Counted from the stretch's first letter, positions 7,624 to 13,473 are shown. The stretch: DNA of 13,473 nucleotides from an uncultured Neomegalonema sp. (GCA_937927905.1 CALFWP010000053.1:1-13473), one strand, 5' to 3'. Program-made: numbers and translations. Notes: generated by a model from the sequence alone, not told the origin.

Positions 7624-8718
7624 ATGATCAAAAAAGGAATTGGTATCATTATGTCTGATACCCCTGTAGCGGCGAAGAAAAATATCCTTGGCTCGATCGA
7701 AACCGGACGCGGTATCGCCGCGTTTCTGGTCGTTTTGTATCATGCCAGTGTTCACATGGACAAAGAGACAGGGGAAAGACCGTTTTCATCCGCGTTTCTG
7801 TTCGGTCATGCGGGCGTTGATTTCTTTTTTGTGATCAGCGGTTTTATTATTTTCTACGTCCATCGGTGGCATTTGGGAGAACCGTCACGCTTGCCGGATT
7901 ATTTCATGCGGCGAATTGCGCGAATTTATCCGCTGTTCTGGGTCGCGCTGGTGTTTTCTATGCTGATGCTGGTGCTCAAGGGCGAGGCGCTGCCGTCATT
8001 TGATGTGCTGTCACTTGATGCGTTGCTGGTGCCAGCGGACAGCCTTGTCGGGGTGTCCTGGACCTTACGCCATGAAATGCTGTTTTACGCGCTGTTTGGG
8101 GTGTTTTTCATAATCGGCTTTGCGAATGGTGCAGCACTTTGTGTGATCTGGGCCGTGGTTATGCTGTATTTTCTGGCGATCGGGGCAGGTAAAGAGACGC
8201 CTTTTGTCTTTGCCAGTTATAATCTGCAATTCATCATGGGCATGATGGTGGCGTATCTGGCGCATACATTCACCTTTTCGCGTCTGTACTCTTTCATGAT
8301 GCTGGGCGGCGGAGTGGTGCTGTTCTTTGCCGTCGGATATTTGGAAAATACGGGTATTATGGACGGATATGCGGATCCTGCCCGTCTTTATTACGGCATT
8401 CCGTCAGCCATGATTGTCCTCGGCTGTGCGCAACTTGACCGGTATCACGCGGTCAGACCATGGCGTGCCGGTGTATTTTTCGGATCGCTGTCCTATTCGA
8501 TTTATCTCATGCACCTGTTCGGCATGGCCATCGGCAATCAGGTGCTGGGCGTGCTGGGCCTGGGGGCATCTCTCAGCAGTGAGATGAAGATGCTGTATCT
8601 GACGGCTGCCGGTCTCGGGTTCGGTGTTGTCACCGGATTGCTGATAGAGCGGCCCTTGCAAAAGATGTTTCAGACGCAGCGCAAAAAACAGGCGCAGCGG
8701 ACAGCACAGGTGGTTTGA
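7624..8718 (+). CDS. Acyltransferase-3 family membrane protein (OafA/OatA-like)
   Basis: Integral inner-membrane protein of 364 residues with about ten hydrophobic helices. It has the acyltransferase-3 hallmarks: R29 and H40 form the R-x10-H motif in GRGIAAFLVVLYH, then GVDFFFVISGF (64-74) and RRIARIYPLFW (96-106). This family moves acyl groups, usually acetyl, across the membrane onto O-antigen, peptidoglycan, exopolysaccharide or antibiotics. Many members carry a C-terminal SGNH domain; this one stops after the last helix with a basic tail, and an SGNH-like protein is encoded by the next gene two bases downstream, so the pair probably acts together. The ATG at 7624 has no ribosome site; an in-frame ATG at 7651 has AAGGA 12 nt upstream and may be the true start. 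The glycan acceptor is unknown. Confidence 0.87.
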   Translation: MIKKGIGIIMSDTPVAAKKNILGSIETGRGIAAFLVVLYHASVHMDKETGERPFSSAFLFGHAGVDFFFVISGFIIFYVHRWHLGEPSRLPDYFMRRIARIYPLFWVALVFSMLMLVLKGEALPSFDVLSLDALLVPADSLVGVSWTLRHEMLFYALFGVFFIIGFANGAALCVIWAVVMLYFLAIGAGKETPFVFASYNLQFIMGMMVAYLAHTFTFSRLYSFMMLGGGVVLFFAVGYLENTGIMDGYADPARLYYGIPSAMIVLGCAQLDRYHAVRPWRAGVFFGSLSYSIYLMHLFGMAIGNQVLGVLGLGASLSSEMKMLYLTAAGLGFGVVTGLLIERPLQKMFQTQRKKQAQRTAQVV

Positions 8719-8720
8719 TC

Positions 8721-9692
8721 ATGCGTAGACTTTTCAAAATTGCCGGTGCCGCATTGGGCGCGCTTTGTCTTGCGGAGATCGGGGCGGGGTATCTCAACTT
8801 TCAGCGCGGCAGCGAACGGGGCCTTGGCCTGGTGTGGTTTGCGGACCGGGTCAAAGCGGCAACATCCCAGCCCGATACGCGCGTTATTCCGTTACATGCA
8901 GTGTATCAGCCGGAGAATACCGGTCTGAGGCAGGCTTTTGAAAAAAGTTATGCCGCCGAATTCAGCGCGTTTATGGACACGGCGCGGGCGCGGTCCTGTT
9001 CGGTGGTCATGGTCTACATGCCAACTGAACCGTCCTTTGGAATCGCGCGGGATTATTATGCCGGTCTTGCGCAGGATGCAGGGATTGCCTTCATTGATAT
9101 GGCACCGGTTAAACAACGCTTCGGGGCGGAGCTGCTCTATCTCAGCCCCGGCGATATTCATCCCTCGCGTATGCTCGGGCACCTGACGGCACAGGCGGTG
9201 GCGGATCATATCCGGGACAATGCGCCGGATGCCTGCAGGGATGCCGCGTCCGGAAGCGGCGCTCTGACGGGGCCATGGGTGAATAACCTGTCGGAAATAC
9301 GCGAGACGGCGAAGGGGCTTGCCTTCCGCTTTACCAGTGATTCGCACGGTTTCCGTTCGGCGGGCGGTGCGGAGGCGCAAAGCGGGCGGCCATCCGTGCT
9401 GCTGATCGGCGATTCCTTCACCTACGGTACCTCACTGTCGGATCAGGATACCTGGCCCGCAGCGCTGCAACGCCGTTTGCCGCAACATCATGTGCGCAAT
9501 GCGGGGGTTGGCGGGATTTCGATTGTCCGTCAGCATACTATCCTGAAAAAAGCGGTACGGGATGCGCGTGCGGATATGATTATCCTGCAGGTGAATGAAA
9601 CGGACCTTCAGGGCCTTTCTCCCCATTACTGGAGTCTGTTCGGCCGTTTGCCCGCCTTTCATGAAAAGATTGCCGGATTTTTTCCCGAATAA
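8721..9692 (+). CDS. Membrane-anchored SGNH-like protein with permuted motif order
   Basis: Protein of 323 residues starting at ATG 8721; AGGTGG stands 7 nt upstream inside the end of the acyltransferase gene, so the two are translationally coupled. A single N-terminal helix (about residues 4-24) suggests a periplasmic protein tethered to the inner membrane. SGNH motifs are present in an unusual order: the late block LSPGDIHPSRMLGHLTAQAV (D145, H147) comes first, while the early blocks follow, with LLIGDSFTYG (nucleophile S232), NAGVGG (260-265) and LQVNETD (N292). Only about 30 residues follow, too few for a second late block. Family members hydrolyse or transfer O-acyl groups; together with the acyltransferase it may acetylate or edit a surface glycan. 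It may be a circular permutant, or two half-domains that pair within or between chains. Confidence 0.75.
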   Translation: MRRLFKIAGAALGALCLAEIGAGYLNFQRGSERGLGLVWFADRVKAATSQPDTRVIPLHAVYQPENTGLRQAFEKSYAAEFSAFMDTARARSCSVVMVYMPTEPSFGIARDYYAGLAQDAGIAFIDMAPVKQRFGAELLYLSPGDIHPSRMLGHLTAQAVADHIRDNAPDACRDAASGSGALTGPWVNNLSEIRETAKGLAFRFTSDSHGFRSAGGAEAQSGRPSVLLIGDSFTYGTSLSDQDTWPAALQRRLPQHHVRNAGVGGISIVRQHTILKKAVRDARADMIILQVNETDLQGLSPHYWSLFGRLPAFHEKIAGFFPE

Positions 9693-9722
9693 CAGCGCTG
9701 CAACGCAGGGCCGTTATTCGGG
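9684..9722. repeat. 10-bp inverted repeat between convergent genes
   Basis: CCCGAATAAC (9684-9693) and GTTATTCGGG (9713-9722) are perfect inverted copies around a 19-nt loop that has its own CTGC-AAC-GCAG pair. The left arm contains the stop of the SGNH gene, and the right arm ends two bases before the stop of the convergent gene. It may slow transcription from both sides, but no U-tract follows on either strand, so it is not a standard intrinsic terminator. Confidence 0.5.
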
Positions 9723-9723
9723 G

Positions 9724-10194
9724 TTATTCGGCCTCGCGCCTGCGGCGGCGTTCCATGCGGCGGCGCCAGCGCTCGCTCATGGCATCGGAGAAGGCGATGC
9801 GTTCTTCGGTATTCATGGCGGAGACAAATTCGATCATGGTTTCGTAGCGTTTTTCAAGCCGCCCGGTGCGGGTGTCGATCACCTTTTGCATGGCCGTTTC
9901 CAGCGCGGCACGATCGAAAGGATCAGCGGTCATGGCTTTGCGCACCTGCGCCCAGGCAGCACGGGTTTCTTTGCGTGATGTGCGGCGGGTTTCGCGCATC
10001 TTGGAGAACTGGGCTTTGACCTCTTCCTGCCGTTCCGGGCTGAGGGTCGAAAGATAGCTTTTCGGGGCAGTACCGCGCTTTTCAGGTTTTTCCTGAAACA
10101 GCGACCCGCCATACAGCCCGATAAAGAAAACATTCAGTGCCAGAGAAATCCCCAGCACCGGTTTCAGCCAGCCGGATTTTGCGGCCTGCGCCAT
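9724..10194 (-). CDS. CnrX/CpxP-like membrane-anchored periplasmic protein
   Basis: Protein of 156 residues: a membrane helix at about 10-30, then a charged all-helical domain (LSPERQEEVKAQFSKMRETR onwards) with the pattern of the Metal_resist/CpxP/Spy-like periplasmic sensors, and a very basic C-terminus (RWRRRMERRRRREAE). In CnrYXH-type systems this subunit senses a periplasmic signal and controls the anti-sigma factor. The protein contains no histidine and no cysteine, so the His-based Ni/Co site of CnrX is absent and the ligand must differ. Its ATG overlaps the stop of the anti-sigma gene by one base (TAATG), with GGAG 8 nt upstream. It is last in the four-gene cluster. Family assignment is by helical pattern and context rather than strong motifs. 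Confidence 0.75.
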   Translation of the reverse strand: MAQAAKSGWLKPVLGISLALNVFFIGLYGGSLFQEKPEKRGTAPKSYLSTLSPERQEEVKAQFSKMRETRRTSRKETRAAWAQVRKAMTADPFDRAALETAMQKVIDTRTGRLEKRYETMIEFVSAMNTEERIAFSDAMSERWRRRMERRRRREAE

Positions 10195-10700
10195 TAAAGG
10201 ATCTCCAGATCAAAAGGATCGCTGTCGTCATCATCGCTAAAGAAATTCGCGATGATAGCATTATCTTCACTTGCGCCCGGGGTGTTCAGGCCATCCGGTA
10301 ACGGGGCACCGTAAATGCCTATGCTGAAACCGGCTGCAAGGCAGGCCGCCATTGCACCGGCGGGACGCCAGCTCGATATGCCGGAAAACCATGCAAGGAT
10401 ACCGGACGTTGTCCGTTCGGGTAACCGTTGCGGTGCGATGGTGGCGGTGTTTACGGTGGATAAGCTGACCTCTGCCGCGTCACCGAGGATGCGGGCCATT
10501 AGTGCTTCGGACGGAGCGGGGGTGTCCCATGCACTCAGCGCGTCATCCAGTGCCTGCTCCCGCTCAAGGACAGCCTGCGCAGCGGGTGAAGTGCCGGCCA
10601 GCGCCTTTGCTGCGGCCTGTTCAGCCTGCGGCCAGCGCCGGATCTCCGCGCCATGGATCGCGGCCAGCTCATCAAATCTGTCTATTGTCATCGTCATCAT
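10194..10700 (-). CDS. Anti-sigma-like membrane protein (CnrY-like role)
   Basis: Protein of 168 residues with no zinc-finger (HxxxCxxC) motif. The cytoplasmic N-terminal part (DRFDELAAIHGAEIRRWP) looks like the small helical proteins often encoded after ECF sigma genes in alphaproteobacteria. One membrane helix lies at about 112-131, which puts the C-terminal 37 residues in the periplasm; these end in a strongly acidic tail (SDDDDSDPFDLEIL). The ATG at 10700 overlaps the sigma stop (ATGA). GGAGG lies only 4 nt upstream, so the next codon, also ATG (10697), at 7 nt spacing may be used instead. The role as anti-sigma factor is inferred from gene order, overlap and topology, not from a recognised domain. 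Confidence 0.75.
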   Translation of the reverse strand: MMTMTIDRFDELAAIHGAEIRRWPQAEQAAAKALAGTSPAAQAVLEREQALDDALSAWDTPAPSEALMARILGDAAEVSLSTVNTATIAPQRLPERTTSGILAWFSGISSWRPAGAMAACLAAGFSIGIYGAPLPDGLNTPGASEDNAIIANFFSDDDDSDPFDLEIL

Positions 10701-11272
10701 AAATCCTCCATCAGGAGTTCGCGCTGACCGGAAAGCGCTTTACGTAAACTGCGGCGTCCGCGGGACAGAAGCGATTCAACCGCCTCGACACTAATTCCGA
10801 GAATATCCGCAGTCTCGGGGTTGCTCTTTTCGTCAAAGTGGCTGAGCTGAATCGCCGCGCGCTGTCGTTCCGGCAAGTCCATCATCGCCGCTTTGAGAAT
10901 CGAGAGCGTGTCATCCGCCTCCATGCCCTGCTGGGCACTGGCGCGGTCATCTACGGGTTCCGGTGCATCTTCAAGCGGTTTTGTCCGGTGCCTGCGCAGC
11001 CGGTCATAGCAGAGATTGACTGCAACCCTGTAAAGCCAGGTCGAAAATTTTGCTTCGCCTGGCCTCCAGTCCGCAGCGGTTTTCCAGGCACGCATCATGG
11101 CCTCCTGCGCAACATCCTCGGCATCGGCGGAATTTTTCAGCATCCGCGTTGCCACCGCAAGCACCCGGCCGGTATGCCGCTCCGCCAAAAGACGGGCGGC
11201 GGACTGATCTCCGGCCGCAAAACGCGCAATCAGCGCGTCATCGTCATCGCCCTGCGGAGTTTTTGCACCCAT
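10697..11272 (-). CDS. ECF-type RNA polymerase sigma factor
   Basis: Protein of 191 residues, the usual ECF size. Region 2 covers about 15-82 with the DAEDVAQEAMMRAWK core-binding helix (51-64) and FSTWLYRVAVNLCYDRLRRHR (76-96) for the -10; region 4 covers about 125-182 with LPERQRAAIQLSHFDEKSN and the helix-turn-helix ETADILGISVEAVESLLSRGRRSLRKAL. No extra C-terminal domain is present. I chose the ATG at 11272; the frame stays open upstream into the EF-hand gene, but that part has no sigma-like sequence. GGGAG stands 11 nt upstream and GGA 6 nt upstream. It should direct RNA polymerase to an envelope-signal regulon and is presumably held by the overlapping downstream anti-sigma protein. Its target promoter sequence is not evident here. 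Confidence 0.92.
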   Translation of the reverse strand: MGAKTPQGDDDDALIARFAAGDQSAARLLAERHTGRVLAVATRMLKNSADAEDVAQEAMMRAWKTAADWRPGEAKFSTWLYRVAVNLCYDRLRRHRTKPLEDAPEPVDDRASAQQGMEADDTLSILKAAMMDLPERQRAAIQLSHFDEKSNPETADILGISVEAVESLLSRGRRSLRKALSGQRELLMEDL

Positions 11273-11339
11273 GCGTATCCGCACTCCCGATCCGGTCGCA
11301 CGGGCGCGGGACTGCGCCGTCCAATCCGGTAATAGACCT

Positions 11340-11891
11340 TTAGCCGCGCTTGCCATGGCGGCGCATTTGTTTTGCTTCATCCCGGGTGATAAAGCCGTCT
11401 TTATTCCGGTCTGCACGGTCAAACATACGTGTGATACGCGCGTCAAGGTCCTGGAACGTGACCTGCTTGCGCCCGAACTTGCGCTGTTTGCGCGGTTTAT
11501 CGCGTTTTTGCGCTTCATCGGCGGTCAAAACGCCATTGCCGTCGGCATCGAGCCGCGCAAAACGGCGCTTTACCCGCTTGCCTGTTGCCGCCTGCATTTC
11601 GTCCAGTGTGACCGCGCCGTCGCCGTTGGCATCCATTCTGAGAAAGCGTCTGGCCTTGCGCGCAGCCTTTTTCTCCGTACGGGTGACAATGCCGTCCCTG
11701 TCGCTGTCCATACGTGCAAAGCGGTTGCGGGCGGCTTCAAGGGCCTCTTCGCGGGTGATCTGTTCGTCTTTATTCAGGTCCAGCCGCTCAAACATGCGCT
11801 GTGCGCGGTCACCGGAATGATGATTGGCGTATGCTGCCGACGCGGTCACGGTTACGGCGAGAGCTGCGATATAAAAAAAGCCTATTTTCAT
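11340..11891 (-). CDS. Secreted calcium-binding protein with five EF-hand loops
   Basis: From ATG 11891 the protein has 183 residues: a signal peptide (MKIGFFYIAALAVTVTASAAYA, cut near residue 22) and five 12-residue EF-hand loops starting at D38, D62, D87, D115 and D161. Each shows the D-x-D/N-x-D/N pattern and a final Glu at position 12 (E49, E73, E98, E126, E172). The linkers are very rich in Arg and Lys (for example KKAARKARR, KRDKPRKQRK). The frame is open 21 codons further up, but that part has no ribosome site and would spoil the signal peptide. It is the first gene of the cluster and ends 67 nt before the sigma ATG, so it is either part of the operon or a target of the sigma factor. 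Calcium binding is predicted; the biological role is unknown. Confidence 0.88.
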   Translation of the reverse strand: MKIGFFYIAALAVTVTASAAYANHHSGDRAQRMFERLDLNKDEQITREEALEAARNRFARMDSDRDGIVTRTEKKAARKARRFLRMDANGDGAVTLDEMQAATGKRVKRRFARLDADGNGVLTADEAQKRDKPRKQRKFGRKQVTFQDLDARITRMFDRADRNKDGFITRDEAKQMRRHGKRG

Positions 11892-11914
11892 AATTCCCGC
11901 TTCTTTCTTTGTTC

Positions 11915-12052
11915 CTGTGGTGAGTGCCATGGTTCTCATACGCACACGCGGCATTTTTCCGTCGTTAAGAGCTGTATTTATTTGCTGCGAATGCCATACA
12001 GTTGCCTGAATAATCCGGCGGACGACGTATTATGGTCTGTGGTGAATGCCGT
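11915..12052. repeat. Repeated motif in the EF-hand/DUF983 divergent region
   Basis: CTGTGGTGAGTGCCAT (11915-11930) recurs as CTGTGGTGAATGCCGT (12037-12052), with 14 of 16 bases equal, 122 bp apart. A weaker copy lies at 11982-11997 (TTGCTGCGAATGCCAT, 11 of 16). All are in the same orientation in the 178-nt gap between the two starts. They could be binding sites for a shared regulator. I found no clear ECF promoter (GGAAC with CGTT/TCTGA at 16-17 bp) in this gap. Confidence 0.4.
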
Positions 12053-12069
12053 ATGCTGAAAGAGTAATA

Positions 12070-12462
12070 ATGACTGTAAATCATGCCGAACTCCCCGTAA
12101 AACGCGCATTGCGGCCTGCCTTGTCCAGAGGGCTGCGGCGCAAATGTCCGCAGTGCAATGAGGGAAAGATGTTCAACGGCTATCTGTCGGTAAATGATCA
12201 TTGCGCCAATTGCGGGCAGGCTTTTCACCATCACCGTGCAGATGACATGCATCCGTGGATCACGATTATGATTACCGGGCATATTATCGGACCGCTTATG
12301 CTTTACGGTGCCCTGAATTGGCCGTTGCCGGATTGGGTGCATATGGTGATGTGGCCGGTTCTGACGGCGGTGCTGGCGCTTGCGATCCTGCCGTTTGCCA
12401 AGGGCGTGGTCATTGCCTTGCAATGGGCCTTGCGGATGCACGGGTTTGAAGCGGAGAGGTGA
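12070..12462 (+). CDS. DUF983 family zinc-ribbon membrane protein
   Basis: From ATG 12070 the protein has 130 residues. The N-terminal part has a four-cysteine zinc ribbon, CPQC (26-29) and CANC (45-48), followed by HHHRADDMHPW. Two membrane helices come after (about 64-84 and 91-114). This architecture matches the DUF983 family common in alphaproteobacteria, whose function is not established to my knowledge. An in-frame ATG at 12046 would add eight residues, but AAAGAG 5 nt before 12070 favours the internal start. The EVE-domain gene starts three bases after its stop, so the two are co-translated from one message. Confidence 0.85.
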   Translation: MTVNHAELPVKRALRPALSRGLRRKCPQCNEGKMFNGYLSVNDHCANCGQAFHHHRADDMHPWITIMITGHIIGPLMLYGALNWPLPDWVHMVMWPVLTAVLALAILPFAKGVVIALQWALRMHGFEAER

Positions 12463-12465
12463 CCA

Positions 12466-12882
12466 TTGGCATACTGGCTGTTCAAATCCGAACCCGAGGC
12501 GTTTTCCTGGGATGATCTGGCGGCAAAAGGCGCGGCGGGCGAAGAATGGGACGGCGTGCGCAATTATCAGGCGCGCAATAATATGCGGTCCATGAAAACC
12601 GGGGACCGGGGATTCTTTTATCATTCGGTCAAGGAAAAGCGGATTGTCGGCATTCTGGAGGTCTGTGCGGAGGCACACCCGGATTCGACCACGGATGACC
12701 CGCGGTGGGAATGTGTGGATGTGCGTGCGCTTAAAGCAGTGCGCAGTGCAGTCACCCTTGATGAGATCAAAGCACATCCCGGATTGCAGGATATGGCTCT
12801 GCTCAAACAATCCCGCCTGTCGGTGGTCCCGGTATCAGAGGATGAATGGCGGATTATCTGTGATCTGGCAGACATGACCTGA
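12466..12882 (+). CDS. EVE domain protein
   Basis: Protein of 138 residues that is one whole EVE domain (PUA/YTH-like fold; THYN1-type proteins). The typical start (M)AYWLFKSEP, then FSWDDL (13-18), WDGVRNYQARNN (28-39) and the KTGDRGFFYHS strand (44-54) are all present. Family members are thought to bind modified bases in DNA or RNA through an aromatic pocket. The start must be TTG: AGAGG is 6 nt upstream, overlapping the DUF983 stop, and no ATG or GTG lies before the conserved AYWLFKSEP. It is coupled to the DUF983 gene and convergent with radC, with 24 nt between the stops and no hairpin there. No restriction or defence gene is adjacent, so a housekeeping role is more likely than a defence role. 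Confidence 0.92.
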   Translation: MAYWLFKSEPEAFSWDDLAAKGAAGEEWDGVRNYQARNNMRSMKTGDRGFFYHSVKEKRIVGILEVCAEAHPDSTTDDPRWECVDVRALKAVRSAVTLDEIKAHPGLQDMALLKQSRLSVVPVSEDEWRIICDLADMT

Positions 12883-12906
12883 GAGCGGAGCAAAGCGGGT
12901 AAGGGA

Positions 12907-13473
12907 TTACAATAGCCCCAGTGCCTTGAAGCTGGCATCCATTTCCCGGGCAATAATGACATGGTCATGCACGGTGACACCCAGCGGTTTGGCAACGGCT
13001 ACAATCTGTTTTGTCATCTCGATATCAGCGCGGGAGGGGGTCGGATCGCCGCTGGGATGGTTGTGAGCCAGAATCAGGGCGGTTGCATTTAGTTCCAATG
13101 CACGCTTCATGATCTCGCGCGGGTAGACCGGGACATGATCCACCGTTCCGCGCCCTTGCGCCTCATCCGCGATCAGCACGTTTTTACGGTCAAGGAACAG
13201 TACACGGAATTCCTCATGTTCCAACCGCGCCATCCGTGCCTTGCAATACCCCATCAGCGCGGACCAGCTTGACAGAACGGTCTTGTCGCCGATTTGCGAA
13301 CGGGTCAGGCGTTGGGCGGCGGCCTCGACAACCTTCAGCTGTGCGATGATTGCATCTTTAACATCGGGCACTTCGCGCAGTCGGGCGGGCGATGCCGAGA
13401 TGACACCCTCAAAATTGCCGAATTTTTCGATCAGGGCTTTGGCGATGCCCTTGGTGTCCTTGCGCGGGACGGC
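12907..13473 (-). CDS. radC: RadC family JAB/MPN-domain protein, 5' end cut by window
   Basis: The open frame runs to the window edge: 188 residues are visible and the true start lies beyond 13473. The first about 60 visible residues (VPRKDTKGIAKALIEKFGNF onwards) are the helix-hairpin-helix part of RadC/UPF0758 proteins. The rest is the JAMM metalloprotease-like domain, with the metal motif HNHPSGDPTPSRAD (H137, H139, D150 counted from the first visible residue) and an upstream Glu in HEEF. An internal GTG near 13371 is in frame but lies inside the conserved region and is not the start. Although named for DNA repair, the molecular function of RadC is not settled, and the old radC mutation of E. 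coli maps to recG. It converges on the EVE gene. Confidence 0.93.
   Translation of the reverse strand, partial: AVPRKDTKGIAKALIEKFGNFEGVISASPARLREVPDVKDAIIAQLKVVEAAAQRLTRSQIGDKTVLSSWSALMGYCKARMARLEHEEFRVLFLDRKNVLIADEAQGRGTVDHVPVYPREIMKRALELNATALILAHNHPSGDPTPSRADIEMTKQIVAVAKPLGVTVHDHVIIAREMDASFKALGLL

Noticed and set aside
8715..8720. TTG start at 8715 for the SGNH-like gene
   Set aside because: The ATG at 8721 has AGGTGG at 7 nt spacing and gives a normal membrane anchor; the TTG would overlap the upstream stop with no benefit.
11273..11518. Longer sigma-factor start up to 11518
   Set aside because: The extra 82 residues overlap the EF-hand coding region in another frame and are not sigma-like; the ATG at 11272 gives a normal ECF length.
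11892..11954. Longer EF-hand protein start at 11954
   Set aside because: It would place 21 charged residues before a good signal peptide and has no ribosome site.
11271..12059. Plus-strand open frame of about 262 codons
   Set aside because: It is antisense to the EF-hand gene and the start of the sigma gene; no ribosome site and no protein-like motif.
11965..12810. Minus-strand open frame of about 281 codons
   Set aside because: It lies opposite the DUF983 and EVE genes, both of which have clear family motifs and ribosome sites; its translation is His/Arg/Pro-rich with no recognisable domain.
12883..12906. Possible terminator between the EVE and radC stops
   Set aside because: The 24-nt gap has no inverted repeat or T-run.
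1..13473. CRISPR array, insertion sequence, phage or tRNA/rRNA gene
   Set aside because: I saw no regularly spaced repeats, transposase or integrase motifs, terminal inverted repeats with target duplications, or tRNA-like cloverleaf in the non-coding gaps.

Overview
The window reads as a gene-dense chromosomal segment of an alphaproteobacterium. I infer this from the sequence character of SucA and RadC, the ECF sigma/anti-sigma/CnrX-like cluster, the DUF983 and EVE proteins, and GC-rich coding DNA with TTG starts. I cannot name a genus. No tRNA, rRNA, CRISPR array, insertion sequence or phage gene is visible. Both ends cut through genes: the 3' end of sucA is missing on the left and the 5' end of radC on the right.

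Left part (1-4490). Most of sucA (2-oxoglutarate dehydrogenase E1) lies on the minus strand. It is preceded by an FkbM-type methyltransferase gene on the same strand. Next comes an AT-rich island of about 0.4 kb holding a 56-codon Flp/Fap-type prepilin gene with no other pilus genes nearby. About 0.4 kb without a recognisable gene follows.

Middle part (4425-9725). A group III iron-dependent alcohol dehydrogenase gene is on the plus strand; its predicted -10 box sits between the arms of a 9-bp inverted repeat that looks like an operator. It converges on a minus-strand pair: a class I/II PLP aminotransferase and a small secreted six-cysteine protein of unknown function. Divergent from these is a tightly coupled plus-strand pair: an acyltransferase-3 membrane protein and a membrane-anchored SGNH-like protein. 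Together these look like a surface-glycan O-acylation or deacylation unit. In the SGNH-like protein the motif blocks come in permuted order, with the DxH block before the GDS block.

Right part (9684-13473). A four-gene minus-strand cluster runs EF-hand protein (five Ca-binding loops) -> ECF sigma factor -> membrane anti-sigma-like protein -> CnrX/CpxP-like periplasmic protein. The last three genes overlap by 1-4 bases. This resembles the CnrYXH type of envelope-signalling module, but the CnrX-like subunit has no His or Cys, so it is unlikely to sense Ni/Co in the known way. Divergent from it are a zinc-ribbon DUF983 membrane protein and an EVE-domain protein, and the C-terminal part of RadC converges on these.

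The parts most worth a second look are the permuted SGNH protein next to its acyltransferase, the calcium-flavoured ECF cluster with oppositely charged periplasmic tails, the repeated motif in its divergent promoter region, and the isolated Flp pilin in AT-rich DNA.
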